The notes: generated by a model not told the origin, from the letters alone. DNA of 33,520 nt from Chara braunii (GCA_003427395.1 BFEA01000020.1:2374577-2408096); one strand, 5' to 3'; shown: positions 1 to 10,884, numbered from the stretch's first letter. Made by a program: numbers and translations.

Positions 1-45
<45 letters not shown>
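1..45. repeat. (TC)n microsatellite
   Basis: Uninterrupted TC dinucleotide run at the window edge. It probably continues to the left. Confidence 0.97.
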
Positions 46-47
<2 letters not shown>

Positions 48-59
48 CGCGAGCTCTTA

Positions 60-575
60 GTCTCATTGATTTGGCTACCTTAGGGCTGCGTTCCCCGCGC
101 CCACGCAGTAGACAATATTATTTCTGGAAAGAACACGACCTCATCTATGGATTCTCAAAATTTTATATTTTTGTGCACGTTCGTTTGAGCACAGAAAATC
201 GCCAAAGTTGCCTCTTGCAAAACGCCTATTTCGTTGTGCCTGACCTCCCTGTTTTGAGAAGACGGGGCTCAATGCCTNGNCCTGAGGGCCCTTTTGCAGT
301 TCACATGCCCTCACTTCTTTTTGGGGTCCGCTTCTACCCGGGGTCCGGTCCAACGCCCCCCACTTCTTTTTGGGGTCCACTTCCACCCGAGGACCGGTCC
401 TTCCTTTTTCCAAAAGTCCCGGTTCTAGCAGAGCTAGCTGTAGGTAGTCCGCAGTTTTGACAAGGACCGGTCCCCCAAAAATTTTAGCCCCCTAAGAACC
501 CATTTTCCGTCCTGGTCGCCCGCCGCCAAAAATGCGACACCTTGACACAGACGTGGAAGCCCACTATACCGCAGC
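60..575. other. Unassigned DNA with a short tandem duplication
   Basis: No gene recognised. Two adjacent copies of a roughly 50-bp unit sit at about 311-359 and 361-404. Both contain CACTTCTTTTTGGGGTCC and a CCGGTCC end. Ambiguous bases occur at 278 and 280. The open frames here have no recognisable domain. The LINE reading frame stops making sense at about position 575, so this stretch is either the host target or foreign sequence joined to a broken LINE. Confidence 0.5.
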
Positions 576-872
576 CTAAGGGCTGCGAATAGCTGTTCCA
601 GATCTCGCAGGACCAGGCGCATGGGCGTGGTAGGCTTCAAAGGGCCAGACCATTTTGTGGGCTCTGCAGTGTTCAGGGGTGTCCATCAGGTGGGTTTCTT
701 GGACGCAGATCATGTTCGGCCAGGTGCGCACCCCTACTCCCCTGAGCAGATCCCTGATTGCTTGGGACTTGTCAGGGTTGAGAGTGGCTAGCCCATTGAC
801 ATTGAGGGACCTCAAGTCAAGGTCTGCGCTCCTAAGGACATTGTGCCAGGCACGATTACGGCCGTATAACGC
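576..872 (-). pseudogene. LINE ORF2 fragment: AP endonuclease N-terminus
   Basis: The frame reads ..DLDLRSLNVNGLATLNPDK.. and then ..MICVQETHLMD... These match the first two conserved blocks of exonuclease-endonuclease-phosphatase (L1-EN) domains: the Asn of LNVNGL and the metal-binding Glu of QETHL. In the family this enzyme nicks target DNA to prime reverse transcription. Only about 80 of the usual 220-plus endonuclease residues are present. The frame ends at a stop at 576, and the downstream translation has no family motifs. The upstream boundary is set by an in-frame stop at about 870, roughly 50 bp after the end of ORF1. The fragment cannot be functional. Confidence 0.8.
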
Positions 873-920
873 TTATATCCAGTCCATTTTCTTCCATCCT
901 TTCTACCCGTTGTTGTCCTT

Positions 921-1690
921 TTAAAGCAGGTGCCAGTTATGTTGATCCCAAACCACCCCATCGTTTATGACATTCCTCCTGAGGATGGAGCAAAGGCAGA
1001 TAAGGAGGTCAGTGTTGGACCAAATATATATAGGATGGACTCTTGCTATTTGCAGGTCCAGCAGAGCATTATGGTTCATCCATATGAGGTCTGCCTCCTT
1101 TTCGTCGTCAAAGAGGATATAGAGGACGTTGTCAGCTATTCGGCAGGAGCCCGATCCAACCCTGATCATGGATTTGGCTCCTGCCCCGTAGTGAGAGGTG
1201 ATGCATTCCTTGGCTTCTTTTAGGCTAAAACCCCCTTTCCCTTCCAGGTCGTGATGCAGCCGCCACCCGTGGAGTGTGACCTCCCCCCGACTTTGTGCAT
1301 AGTCGCCCCGTTCTACCTGGGAGAGGCCGACTTCCCATTTGCCATTTTTTTTTCTCAACAGGATCGCCAAAACTTTATTTCCTATGGGGAGGGGACCCTG
1401 CACGACGCACCACACGGGAGATGGCGCAGGGGGGGGAGGGGGCTGGAACTGACTATGCACAACGCACCACACGAGGTGCCAGGTTTCTTCTGGGTTTGCC
1501 GTGTGGGGCAGCCCATGTTCGAAGAGCCATTCTGTCAGGGTCTTCATCCTATCTCCTCCCTCCTCTTGTGTTTCCGGGGACGAGTCCGTCATGATGATGT
1601 CTGGGGGGGGAGTAGGGGGGGCCGGTCCTTCCAAAGCCTCCACGTCCATGGGTTGGGGTCCGAAGGCTTGCTGGAAGGGGTCTCCCTCCT
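921..1690 (-). pseudogene. LINE ORF1, C-terminal segment
   Basis: This is the C-terminal part of the ORF1 protein, read in a different frame from the zinc-knuckle segment because of an indel near 1690. It contains a Pro-rich linker followed by a globular-looking domain with ..KVLAILLRKKNGKWEVGL.., then ..GGFSLKEAKECITSHYG.., then ..VLYILFDDEKEADLIWM... Such a strand/G-x5-E/strand order resembles a Nudix fold in which the catalytic REUxEE box is lost. That is an inference from pattern only. A stop at 921 ends ORF1 about 50 bp before the endonuclease frame. The domain may help bind RNA, but nothing in the sequence proves this. Confidence 0.65.
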
Positions 1691-2665
1691 AGGGGGAACC
1701 GAAGGTTGATGGGGCTCCCCATCGTTCTTTACCTTCATTCCCCCTTGTTGTTCTGCTGCTATCCCCCCGCTATCATCCTTTTCCTGTAATAATGCTGCTG
1801 TTCCCTCGCATACGGTCCTGCTCTCTGATGGGCCCTGCCCAGCCTGTACAACCACCTCCCATGTCTGAACCGTGTCTGTCTGGTCTTGTGCTGTCAACGC
1901 CCCAAAACGATTCAGATTCCTCACTCCATTCTGTTTTATTACCGTGTTGCTTTTGGCATGCTTGCTTTTTCGCACCTGCGATTTCTGGGGTGCAGGTGAT
2001 TTTTTAGCGATGACAGCCTTTGTTGATTTTTTCGAGGGGACTGTTTGCCATATTTCTGTTGTATCTGACTTTTTCACATAGTGTTCGGGGCGTGGTTCCT
2101 GCAGCTTTCCGTCAGGCTTGGGGGCCAAGGATTTCGGCTTCTCCCCCAAAAGCTCTTCGACAGAGTGCGGTGGTTTCCAATGGTCTGGCGGTCTGCTATC
2201 CACGTTGATTGTTTCTTTCTTTTCCCATACCCACCCCTTGACGTGCCCCCCTTCCGCAGCCTCATCGATATAAACCCACCCTTCGTGACCCGGGTCCACC
2301 GTCCGCCAATGCGTTGCTTGGAACGGGTCGCGAAGGAGACGGCTTGTGGCTTTGATACGCTTGGCCGGATGATGAGGACAGTCTGTTTCGGAGGCCCTGT
2401 GCCCATATGACTGGCATTTGAAACACCAGGGATGCATTTTGTGCGCTGTATGGATTTTGAACTCCTTACCCCCTATCCTGAAGGGGATCACATCATCGAT
2501 GTGAAAAACCTGACCTGGTAGTAGGTCCAACGCTATCATTAGATAATCATCCCGCGGTGCAATGTACGGCGGCAGGGGGTCAATGAAGTCCACTATGTCG
2601 TATTTCTGTGCTAGATCTTGCACAAACGCCGCCTGGATTTCGATCGGGATGTGGCGGTAAGCTGT
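1690..2665 (-). pseudogene. LINE ORF1, middle segment with CCHC zinc knuckle
   Basis: The frame continues the ORF1 protein after a frameshift near 2660: ..YRHIPIEIQAAFVQDL.., a region like the second half of DUF4283-type ORF1 proteins, then a knuckle WCFKCQSYGHRASETDC (C-x2-C-x4-H-x6-C). The spacing is a variant of the retroviral CX2CX4HX4C knuckle and is common in LINE ORF1. A long Lys/Ser/Gln-rich, probably disordered region follows. The family role is binding element RNA in the ribonucleoprotein. The frame runs to a stop at 1589, but the correct protein leaves this frame near 1690. Confidence 0.85.
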
Positions 2666-3336
2666 TCCCGTTTCTCTTCCTTACTTTGTTGTCTTTGCGG
2701 CGACCATGGGTAAATTCTGACCTCTGACCGGCCACACCACACATTGCGCCAAGAGTCCATCAGTCGTTTGTCTGTGTCAAACATACATATTACTGTAAAG
2801 ACTGACGACGAAATCGGCTGGATCAGAAAGAAACCTCTTGCCCCCTCTTCGTTACCTTTGAGAGCTGCGAGTCGCTTTCTGATCCATCCGACTTTGTCGT
2901 TGGCTGACTTATAAGCGGCGGCGTCGTAGAACGCCAAATTGCTTGCGTGACGGGTGTACAGTTCGTCCCTCTCTCTAATTTTCGACATGGGGAGCGTTTC
3001 GATCTGCTGTTTCCTACCTCCATAACTCACTATTTGATCTTCTGATCTTGTGAGCAGCTTGGTCAGGAAAAAGGCACTGGCAGTTGTGAGATTGTCGAGA
3101 GGGATCTGCCAGTTTGGTTCTTCGGCTTTCCCTTCTCCTCGCGGGACGGATAATGTCTCTCCTGTATGAAGGCGTTTAACCTTGTCTGCCCATGAGGTGG
3201 AGGGCGTCGCTGTGTTAATTTGGGACTCAATTCTGTCTTTGGTTGATTGCATCTGTTCGGGACCCCGGGAGGCGGCGCCCTGGGAGCTCAAAACCGTCTC
3301 TGCTCCCTGCTGTGGGTTATGCAGTTGATTTGTCAT
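2611..3336 (-). pseudogene. LINE ORF1, N-terminal segment
   Basis: The most likely start is the Met at 3334-3336 (MTNQLHNPQQ..). The open frame extends further upstream, but there it runs through homopolymers and the sequencing adapter. A Gln/Ser-rich N-terminus leads into a folded region ending ..VFTVICMFDTDKRLMDSW..VRIYPWSPQ... This resembles DUF4283 of plant LINE ORF1 proteins, where a W..G..(V)x(I/L)xPW motif precedes the CCHC knuckle. The frame stops at 2611, and the true protein continues in another frame from about 2665, so a 1-nt indel has broken it. The protein would act as the RNA-binding chaperone of the LINE particle. Confidence 0.75.
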
Positions 3337-3458
3337 GGCGGTCTCAGTGTGCGGCGGGTCCTTTGGCAGTGGTCGATCCCTCCCTTGCGGGGGGTGGCGC
3401 ATAGCGCCTTGGTAGAATAGTGTAGACCGAGCCGGCTTTTTTCCGGTCGCAGTCCCTC

Positions 3459-3798
3459 GCACTGAAGAGGTCGTCATCCAGTTTTTGTAGAGCAGCAAAC
3501 TCTGTTGTGCACACACGCTCCCACCTGCCCCGCAAAAAAAAAAAAAAAAAAAGGGGGGGGGCCTGACTCCGCCTTCTCTGCACTTTTGGGGACACTCCCA
3601 CTCGTCAGACTGTCTCTTATACACATCTAGATGTGTATAAGAGACAGGCACTGAAGAGGTCGTCATCCAGTTTTTGTAGAGCAGCAAACTCTGTTGTGCA
3701 CACACGCTCCCACCTGCCCCGCAAAAAAAAAAAAAAAAAAAGGGGGGGGGCCTGACTCCGCCTTCTCTGCACTTTTGGGGACACTCCCACTCGTCAGA
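3459..3798. repeat. Exact 151-bp direct duplication around an adapter
   Basis: Bases 3459-3609 and 3648-3798 appear identical, including an A19 homopolymer followed by G9. They are separated only by the 38-bp adapter. Identity across such slippage-prone homopolymers argues that one copy is a duplicate of the same read rather than a biological repeat. Confidence 0.95.
3610..3647. other. Nextera mate-pair junction adapter (assembly contamination)
   Basis: The 38 bp are CTGTCTCTTATACACATCT followed immediately by its reverse complement. This is the Tn5 mosaic-end circularisation junction used in Illumina Nextera mate-pair libraries. It is not genomic sequence. In translation it gives the well-known contaminant peptide YTHLDVYKRQ. 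Confidence 0.99.
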
Positions 3799-5339
3799 TG
3801 GTCAAACCTTTATCCGGTCTCTTCCTATCCCTCTCCCCCTCTCTCTTTCTCTTCCCTCTCGCCCACTCTCTTTTTCCTTTCTCTCTCCCTCTCTCTCTCC
3901 TCCTCGTCCCTCTCTCTCTCTCTCACCCTCCACGAGCCTCACTCTTGTTATGCCCCCTCTCCTCGATTTGCCACCTCTGCTTTTCAAAGATTGGTTCGAT
4001 CGTGTCTTTAGCCAACCCTTTGTCTTTCTTGCAGTCGGTAGACTCTCGTCCCTCTCTTTGTTGAAAACCTAGCGTCTAAAAAATGATGTTGCCCGCCTGC
4101 TGTACTTCCTTCCCTGCACTATTCCTCGCCTCTGCCTTTGCAGGGCTACTTCAATCGCAATCTCCGTTTGGCATTTCTTACTCCGCTTCCTTTATTTCGT
4201 CCTCCCCTGATCGTCGTTTTCCCCGCCTGTCGTTCTCCATGCCCGTCACACTGTTGTCATCCCTGTCGTCTGTAGAGAAAACCGCGCGCTGGCTACTCAC
4301 AACTCCCTCCCTCGGCAGCTATGGATGCCTCCACCCCAAGGCGTGGGCGGGCATGGTTGTCCGCGGACCACCTGCGAGGACCCCAAGGTGCCAGTTGACC
4401 GGCCACACCGTCCTCGCGATGCCCCGCGGCGCCGCGGCGCCGAGCGGACCCAATTAGACTCTGGAAAGAAAATAAACTGAAATATGACGATAGGATCGTG
4501 GCTCACTATGGATTCCCGTTAGGGCACGCAGTGGATAGATCCAGCAATGCTGATTCAGTTCTTGGGGATGAAACTTAAACCACCAGTACACCCAAGCCTG
4601 GTGGACTGGCATTGCGTGCCAAGCTTTGCTGAATCGCCAGTGGCGCACTTCTTTTCTTTTTCGGCTGGTGCCGCCAGCCATTGTGGTCTGGTAGCCCCGG
4701 GCCTCCAAACTTTTCGGAGCGAGTCATTGGTTCTCTCAAGTTACCTGGGTTGGTGTGCTGGCGGTTTAACATCAACAAGGGTTGGCACTCCGAGCCAGCA
4801 GTCGTTCTTCTCTCCTCCATGCTAAAGAGAATGCAAAGTTAGCAACAAACCAGCACTTCCATAATGGGTATCTTTAAACAACTCGGTGCTAGCTAGCCAT
4901 GATGTAGTACACTACGGCGATCTGGTTCGCTTAGGAGAACCAAAGGGAACCTTTCTACGCATAAGTAATCCAGATAAGGAATGGTTCATCCACAGGGTAG
5001 CTTGGGAATGGTAACATAACCCAAAAGTAAAAAGGGCTTACGAATTCTAGACCCAACCCCACAAATCCAAGCCCTACTGAACAAGTGGTTAGCGAGCGGG
5101 ACTAATTATCCACTTCGACCTTCCTTGGTTCCAACTAGCACTTAGGCAAATCAGAGAGCAAGCACCCTTCCAATCTCTCAAGAGTAAATACCATGCAAGC
5201 ACTGCTAGGGCTCCTTTTCGTTACTCAAGCCAAATTGGCCCCTCCCAAGTAGTAAACATATTGAGAACATGGAAGAGGATGTTGACAAAGAGGTGGAAAA
5301 AGGAAGATCCTTATGGAAGAAAATCATTTATAATCAGGG

Positions 5340-5340
<1 letters not shown>
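3799..5340. other. Intergenic DNA, no gene recognised
   Basis: A pyrimidine-rich tract covers about 3826-3925 (CTCTC and CCTCT words). The rest is anonymous. Bases 4470-5300 have a more even, AT-balanced composition with many short stops in all frames. I see no tRNA, rRNA or protein motif there. Open frames at 4083-4457 and 4454-4825 lack recognisable domains. Confidence 0.4.

Positions 5341-5409
<69 letters not shown>
5341..5409. repeat. (TG)19 followed by (AG)15 compound microsatellite
   Basis: Uninterrupted TG run, then a direct switch to AG. Confidence 0.97.
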
Positions 5410-5410
<1 letters not shown>

Positions 5411-5490
5411 CAGGGTGTAAGGAACTGGCACGGGCGGGTGGAGGTGGGTGCGGGCGGCAAAAATTTCTGTTTCGGGTGCAGGCGAGTAAT

Positions 5491-5575
5491 GATGCCGGCA
5501 ACCGGCCGGTTGGACCAGCCCGGATCCAACTGGGCCGGTTGGACCCCAAGTGGTCCAACTGGAGTTCCGGTTGGC
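5491..5575. mobile_element. Fragment of a CCGG-rich hAT-like element arm
   Basis: Bases 5494-5512 (GCCGGCAACCGGCCGGTTG) exactly match, in inverted orientation, 28876-28894 in the right arm of the hAT-like element inside the chromovirus LTR. The following GGTTGGACC and CAACTGG words continue the same style. No paired end or target duplication was found, so this is treated as a remnant. Confidence 0.5.
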
Positions 5576-5723
5576 CCAAAACCGTGTCAATTTGTTTATT
5601 TTTTATTTTTTTGAAAACAGGGTTGGACTGCGCTCGCGGATATCTCCCCAAATCCGCAGAGAGAACTTTGAACAGAGAAGTTTCATTCCATGTGTGTGTG
5701 TGGGGGGGGGGGGTATGGGGGGG

Positions 5724-5918
5724 GTGTGAGTGGTGTGGTTGTAGTTCCCTCCTCTCTCGTCTCTCTCTCCTTCTCGCTCATCTCCCGCTCCCTCCTCTCT
5801 CGACTTTCCCTCTCCCTTGGGAGTGTGAGTGGCGTGGTTGTAGCACCCTCCTCTCTCGTCTCTCTCTCCTTTCTCGCTCATCTCCGGCTCCCTCCTCTCT
5901 CGGCTTTCTCTCTCCCCT
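5724..5918. repeat. Tandem duplication, period about 99 bp
   Basis: Two copies start at 5724 and 5823 with GTGTGAGTGG(T/C)GTGGTTGTAG and continue into matching CT-rich sequence. The copies differ by only a few substitutions and small indels. Confidence 0.85.
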
Positions 5919-5944
5919 TTCCCTCTTGTTTCTCTCTTGTTTTT

Positions 5945-5948
<4 letters not shown>

Positions 5949-6019
<71 letters not shown>
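5949..6019. repeat. (TC)n microsatellite
   Basis: Uninterrupted TC run of about 71 bp. Confidence 0.97.
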
Positions 6020-6023
<4 letters not shown>

Positions 6024-6385
6024 TTTGCTTGCTCGTAGAAGGCGAAGAAGAACAAACGCGACCGTTGTCCTAGTTAAAATGGTGTCGGAACCCTTGGTTC
6101 TCGAATAAAGTCCGGACCCTTGAGACAGGTACATGACAAGGATATGCACAACAGAGGAATCCGGAAGAAGGAGACAAGAGAGAAGGAAAAGGTCAGACAG
6201 ATGATTAAGATGGGACCGTCGACACCCAAAGTCCCAAGACGGGACTCCAGACCGTCGGGACCAAGAGCCCAAGATGGGACTCAGGATGAGTAGGACGCAG
6301 AGATGGAAGAAAAGAAGGGCCGCACGAGCACAAGAACTTGGAATCGACCGAGGAAGAAAGCCAATAACAGATTGGGCGATAGTTT

Positions 6386-6760
6386 GAAGGTTCCGGGAAA
6401 ACCCAGAAATGACGGTTTTTCCCATAAGTCACAAAGGAGAGAGAAAAGTGGGCAAACGCGAGCGGAATGACTCCGCTCCAAGGCAAGAACATCAGGAGGG
6501 ACGTTGCCTGCGACATAATAAAAGTGTATGAGCGACAGAGGCCAGTTGCTCAAGTAATTGTTTTTTGAAGCAAGAAAACGGAATGGAGGAAAAAGGTTCC
6601 TGGAAAAACCTGGAAAAAGGTATTTCCCGTAATCACAAGAAAAAGGAAAGAATTGGCAATCGGGGACGGAACGACGTAGTTCCAAGACTGGAACATTTGG
6701 AACATCGGCGCCCACAATATATTAAAAATACAGACGTCACAGGGATCAGATGGATAACAT
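6386..6760. repeat. Degenerate tandem duplication, period about 212 bp
   Basis: Similar blocks begin near 6386 and 6598. Both read roughly GGTTCC-GGAAAAACC, then a TTTTTCCC or TATTTCCCGTAA block, then a GGAA(T/C)GAC(T/G) block, then an AT-rich ATAATAAAA or ATATTAAAA block. A weaker third block may follow to about 6890. No gene is seen between 6020 and 7450. Confidence 0.5.
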
Positions 6761-7506
6761 ACTATTTTCTGGATCAGGTGGCATGCGGACACGGCAAGCG
6801 GCAAGGATGTCGTCGGCAGACACATGGTGCATGAAAAATACCCTGTGGGGATGGGATCACAAGTGCTGCACATAAATAATAAAGGCGGCCCTCTTCTTGA
6901 GGAAGGAGGACCACTGGAAAAGGCAACACAAGGACGCCGGTACCACAAGCGGATGGGCTCGGTGGCATCAAGGAATTAGTGCCTTGGTGCCACCACTAGT
7001 GTATGGCCTAGGGGGCCACCCAAATACGGCAATGGAAAAACCTAGGTCTAGTGGAACCAAGCAAGGGGGTGCAAGCGAATTAATAGGCTCCAGCTAGACA
7101 AGTGCCCAACCACAAGGGATCTGAGAAATGGTGGTCACTTGAGTGCCAGAATGTAAGAGGTTAGAATTTCTAGGCCTTGAAATTGAGAAGGGACTCAAGA
7201 GGGATGCAACGGATCACAAGGGCCTTAGTTTTTAAGTGCCCAGGTACAATGAACCTGAAAAATGAGGTTCTAGTGTGATCCGGGATAAAACGGCCAGCAA
7301 AGGCAAGGAGAAAAGGGCCTAGAGGTAGAATGGGAGAGGTAGGAGAGTGTTGGAGTGGAAAAAGGGGCAAGCCGCCACATCATGGTCAACTTGCCCCTTC
7401 ACCATGAGAGCTCACACAAAACCGACACCAAGTTCAGAGATACAGAGTCCAGATTAGCGCAGCTCATAAACTTCAATGAATGATCGTATTATACTAGCCA
7501 GAGTCC

Positions 7507-7590
7507 GAGTCACCAAGCGCTCATCAGCGCAACACCATATTATACAGATTCTGAGTTTGAGTCACCAAGCGCTCATCAGCGCAGCACACA
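7507..7590. repeat. Tandem duplication, period 52 bp
   Basis: GAGTCACCAAGCGCTCATCA occurs at 7507 and again at 7559, followed in both by GCGCA(A/G)CAC. Both copies are preceded by an ATTATAC(T/A) block. Confidence 0.85.
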
Positions 7591-7659
7591 GCAACCTCAA
7601 TCAGGTATGTAACTCTCTCCCTCTCTTGGCTTATGCCGCACAGCCTCGCTGCCTCGCTG

Positions 7660-7660
<1 letters not shown>

Positions 7661-7711
<51 letters not shown>
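7661..7711. repeat. (CT)n microsatellite
   Basis: Uninterrupted CT run of about 51 bp. Confidence 0.97.
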
Positions 7712-7714
<3 letters not shown>

Positions 7715-7973
7715 ATGAGGATCACAACCCTGGATACATCCGCCTCCTACACATGCTCTACTACTACTACTACTGTGTGGCTATGGCCGCCTGTCTTCCA
7801 CAGCACAGCGCTGCCCAACAGGGCTCTGTAGCACTCAGTCACTCGCAATAGCGCACAAGCACCAGCAGCGCTTCCACCTTCTTGCGAATGAGCAATCTGT
7901 TCGAATGAGGCTGGGCCAGTCTTCTTATTGACTTGGACTGGCCCGACTTCACTTGGCCTTTTGCTTGACTTGG

Positions 7974-8240
7974 CTTGGGCCTGACTTTGTGTGGCACCGG
8001 TCTCCCGCGGCCTGTTTGCTTTTGGAATACTGAGGCCCAGTACCTTCCAGACCTTTCCTTGGAGCGCTGCTGCATTTGACTGTGGGACTGGACTTTGAGG
8101 CCGGGTACCGGTTGAATTTTGACCTACGTGGCCTCAGGGGTACCCGACTCGACACCTTTTCTGTTTCAGCCTTCTTGGCCTGTTTTGACTTGGGGACATT
8201 GACCCTGGGAGTCGAATTTAGGGGCTGCAAAGTGAAAATG
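7974..8240 (+). repeat. Dispersed GC-rich repeat, copy 1
   Basis: Aligns end to end by eye with 14778-15036 in the same orientation. Shared blocks include GCCTGTTTGCT, CAGTACCTTCCAGAC versus CGGTGCCTTCCAGAC, TTTGACTGTGGGACTGGACT, GGCCGGGTACC and TTGACTTGGGGAC. The copies differ by scattered substitutions and small indels. No coding capacity or terminal structure was recognised. Confidence 0.8.
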
Positions 8241-8249
8241 CCTTTCAGT

Positions 8250-10884
8250 AGCTTTATTTGGCGAGTTTCTTATTTTAGCAGGCGCTTTTCAAGCTGCGCT
8301 CAATGGGGCAGCTTTTGCAGCCATTGGAATTGATTTTAGGAGCAGCTTATTCCATTTCCCTTTCCAGGATATCAAATCCATTACGGTGCCAATATATAGG
8401 CTCAGACTCTTCAGAGTCACTTTACAACTTGCTGTGTTGCAGGTGTCTGCCAGTGTGACCTCCATGGAGCAAGCCTTCCTTTGAATGTGTTCCCGTAAAC
8501 CAGCGTGCGAAAGAAAAGCCCGGCTGTGAGAATTGTGAATAGCGCCACATGCTAGAACGTTGCAGGGTGTCCAACTCTTCTTCTGCTTCTCTGTGTTCTT
8601 CTTCTTCTTCCTTCTTCTTCTTCCACATTCTTTCGTTGGTGGCTATGAGAGCAGGTTTGAAGGATCAGTGCCTTGGGCTGTGAGAGAGACATTGTGTCCA
8701 TATGTAGCAAGGGATTTGGAGACTCATTGAAATTCTTCTTCTTCTTTTTTCTTCTCCTTCTCCTCCTCCTCCATCATGTGTATTGGTCACCTCATATGTT
8801 TGTGTACGTTGGGAGACAGCTTTCACCCTTCACCTGCTTTGGCTTCCATTCCTAGTTGCTTTCCATCTGAGCTTATCTGTTGCCCATTGGCTTCCATCTC
8901 CTTGTTGAGTCTTCCACTACACCTTTGGGTTTTATTAACATCAATGACTGCATTGCCGTTTTTTTGCCTCTTTCAGCCCCACACATACACAAACACCCCT
9001 TGGACTGGTGCAATGACTCTCCAGGCGCACGTAAGGCTTGTTGTCAAGTCTCGTCATCCAACATGCCCTGCTCATTTCCTCACCTGGACCATTATGATGG
9101 GTCCTCCATTTTTGTAAAGAAGAGGAACAACTTCAGGAAGAAGGTGATCCCACCATTCATCAACCTGCATAACAAGACCCATGGTAAGCGTCAGATCACA
9201 GAAGTGGGCTCAGAGAATAGAAGGGTGCTGGTGGAAGGGCTTGGGGAGGAAGAGGAGGGAGCTGGGGAGGGCTGGGGGAGGGGATAACAAAATACGGTGG
9301 GAATCTGGGAGGGGAAGGAAGAGGCGCTGTTGGATTTATTCTTCTTTTTTTATATAAATTTTATACCTCAGAGTCTGAGACATGATTTATCATTTGTGGT
9401 AAACTTGATAAGCCTGAGCAAACAAGTTCTTGACGCCACTACCCTGCCACTCGGGCATCGTACTCATCTTCATTTACTGAATGCTTGAGGATTCAGGGTT
9501 GTGATTGGCTATGGGGTTTTCAATGGACTGCTATCTATTGCCCAATCGCACTGCCGCCTCAGGTGTTGGTTTGACAAGAACAAGACCTGCAAATGCTCAC
9601 TCAATTTGATTGGTGTTAAAATCCTGGCCAATTTCGAAGTACACAATCATGAGAAAACACAATGCCGTCCAATCGCAAAAAGAAATGAATGAACCGGAGA
9701 GGAGAGAGAGGGAAAGAAGAAGAAGAAGAAGAAAGAAAGAAGAATAAAATGTACACCAGCAAAGACCAATGATAATTCCCTGCTTCTTCGCCAACCACTC
9801 TCCTCCTTATCTCCTCCCCTGTTATTCAAACAAGAAATAATAGTAATAATGTTGAATGGCTGAACCAGAATCAATGTCTGAATCCCTCTTCTACTGCAGG
9901 TATCACATGAGGTCCACCATAGTCATGCCCACCCTTCTTCCTCCTTCCTCCAAGGCCAAGGCTATGGCGGACAGCCAGGGCATTGCCCGGCTGTGCAAAG
10001 GACAACACAAAGCAGCTATGACTCAGCAAAGCATACATTCCATGGGCAAAACTCAGAAATCAGCTGTGTCTCAGTCCGTGTTTCGCAGCTCCTAACATTG
10101 GAGAAGAACAAAATTCAAGGAGTGGCGCAGCGCGACCGGGAGCACCGCGCCGCTCCGCTATCGACATGGGCTGGTTCGTGAGTTGGTGGCGCCTTGACGG
10201 CACGGCTCCCTGCAAGGAATATCAAGGAGTTGATGTGGGCAATGGGGATTATGGCGGCAGGTGATGACGCGAGGTTCCTTTGGTTTTGTCTGGCGCGGCC
10301 ATTGATGTGATGCTTCGGCTGAGGGTTGTTCCAGCCCTGATAACCTAGGCTGAAGAGGTCTCTTGCTCCATGCTTCATTTATGTGGTGTCGCGGGTTGAC
10401 ACGCTAGAGGAAGGGGAGGCTGTCGGGGTGATTAGGATAGTCTTCATGAGATCTTGGGCATGGTAGTGGCCCTGCTCCTATGCTCCTGCGCGAATCTAGT
10501 GGAGGTTGGTTGGGCAGCACGGGCAGAAAGTGAGGAGCATCTTCTCATGCGGAGCGGGGGGAGGGAGGCTTGTTACAAGCTGGAGCGTCAGAAAGAGCTG
10601 GCGGTTTCAAGCATTCGTTTGAGCTGGTTCACCGGTTAAAGACACGGAAGCAGGTAGCGGCGCAAAAATGACAGCGGCAATGGAGCAGGAGAATTTCCTG
10701 CGAACATGTGTGGTGCTCTTTGCGTCGGCTGCCTTTTCAAATTGATTTCGCTGATTTTAATTTTGTATCTTCTAATTTCCTATATTCTTGCTCTAATCTA
10801 GTGCTTACATAATTATAAATTCAGCTTCTCAAATTTGGAAAAATAAACTCACAATCTTATCCTCTATTTTCTGATCAGCCAAAT
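8250..10884. other. Low-information DNA with CTT/GAA tracts
   Basis: (CTT)n-like tracts lie at about 8577-8625 and 8730-8775, and a (GAA)n tract at about 9713-9745. A frame ending ..NNFRKKVIPPFINLHNKTHG followed by GGTAAGC at 9184 looks like an exon with a donor site. I could not join it in phase to any downstream segment, so it is not called as a gene. Confidence 0.3.
9900..10095 (+). CDS. Possible terminal exon, unknown product
   Basis: A CTCTTCTACTGCAG acceptor-like sequence ends at 9899. The following frame is open for 64 codons, reading YHMRSTIVMPTLLPPSSKAK.. to ..SQSVFRSS and a stop at about 10093-10095. The composition is coding-like, but I recognise no family. Neither upstream exon-like stretch (ending 9183, or about 9565-9614) joins it in phase. 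This may be chance. Confidence 0.18.

Larger units (their letters stand above)
576..3336 (-). mobile_element. Degenerate LINE (non-LTR retrotransposon), 5' half only
   Basis: Reading on the minus strand, the order is an ORF1 with a nucleic-acid-binding CCHC knuckle, a short spacer, then the N-terminus of an AP-type endonuclease. This is the order expected for L1-like plant or algal LINEs. The endonuclease breaks off after about 80 residues, and no reverse transcriptase follows down to position 1. ORF1 is broken by at least two frameshifts. LINE copies are usually truncated at the 5' end, so a copy that keeps the 5' half and lacks the 3' half is odd. It points to a later deletion, a rearrangement, or a misassembly near 575. 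The adapter artifact just upstream makes misassembly worth considering. Confidence 0.85.

Noticed and set aside
4470-5300. Possible organelle-derived insert
   Set aside because: The composition differs slightly from its surroundings, but I recognise no mitochondrial or plastid gene or tRNA in it. A BLAST against organelle genomes would settle it.
5261-6425. Several 100-210 codon frames with Ser/Leu or Arg/Glu repeats
   Set aside because: They are translations of (TC)n, (TG)n and (AG)n microsatellites on both strands.
8880-9287. Exon-like frame with a GTAAGC donor at 9184
   Set aside because: It does not join in phase with the exon-like segments at about 9565 or 9900 (a stop appears), and no domain is recognised.
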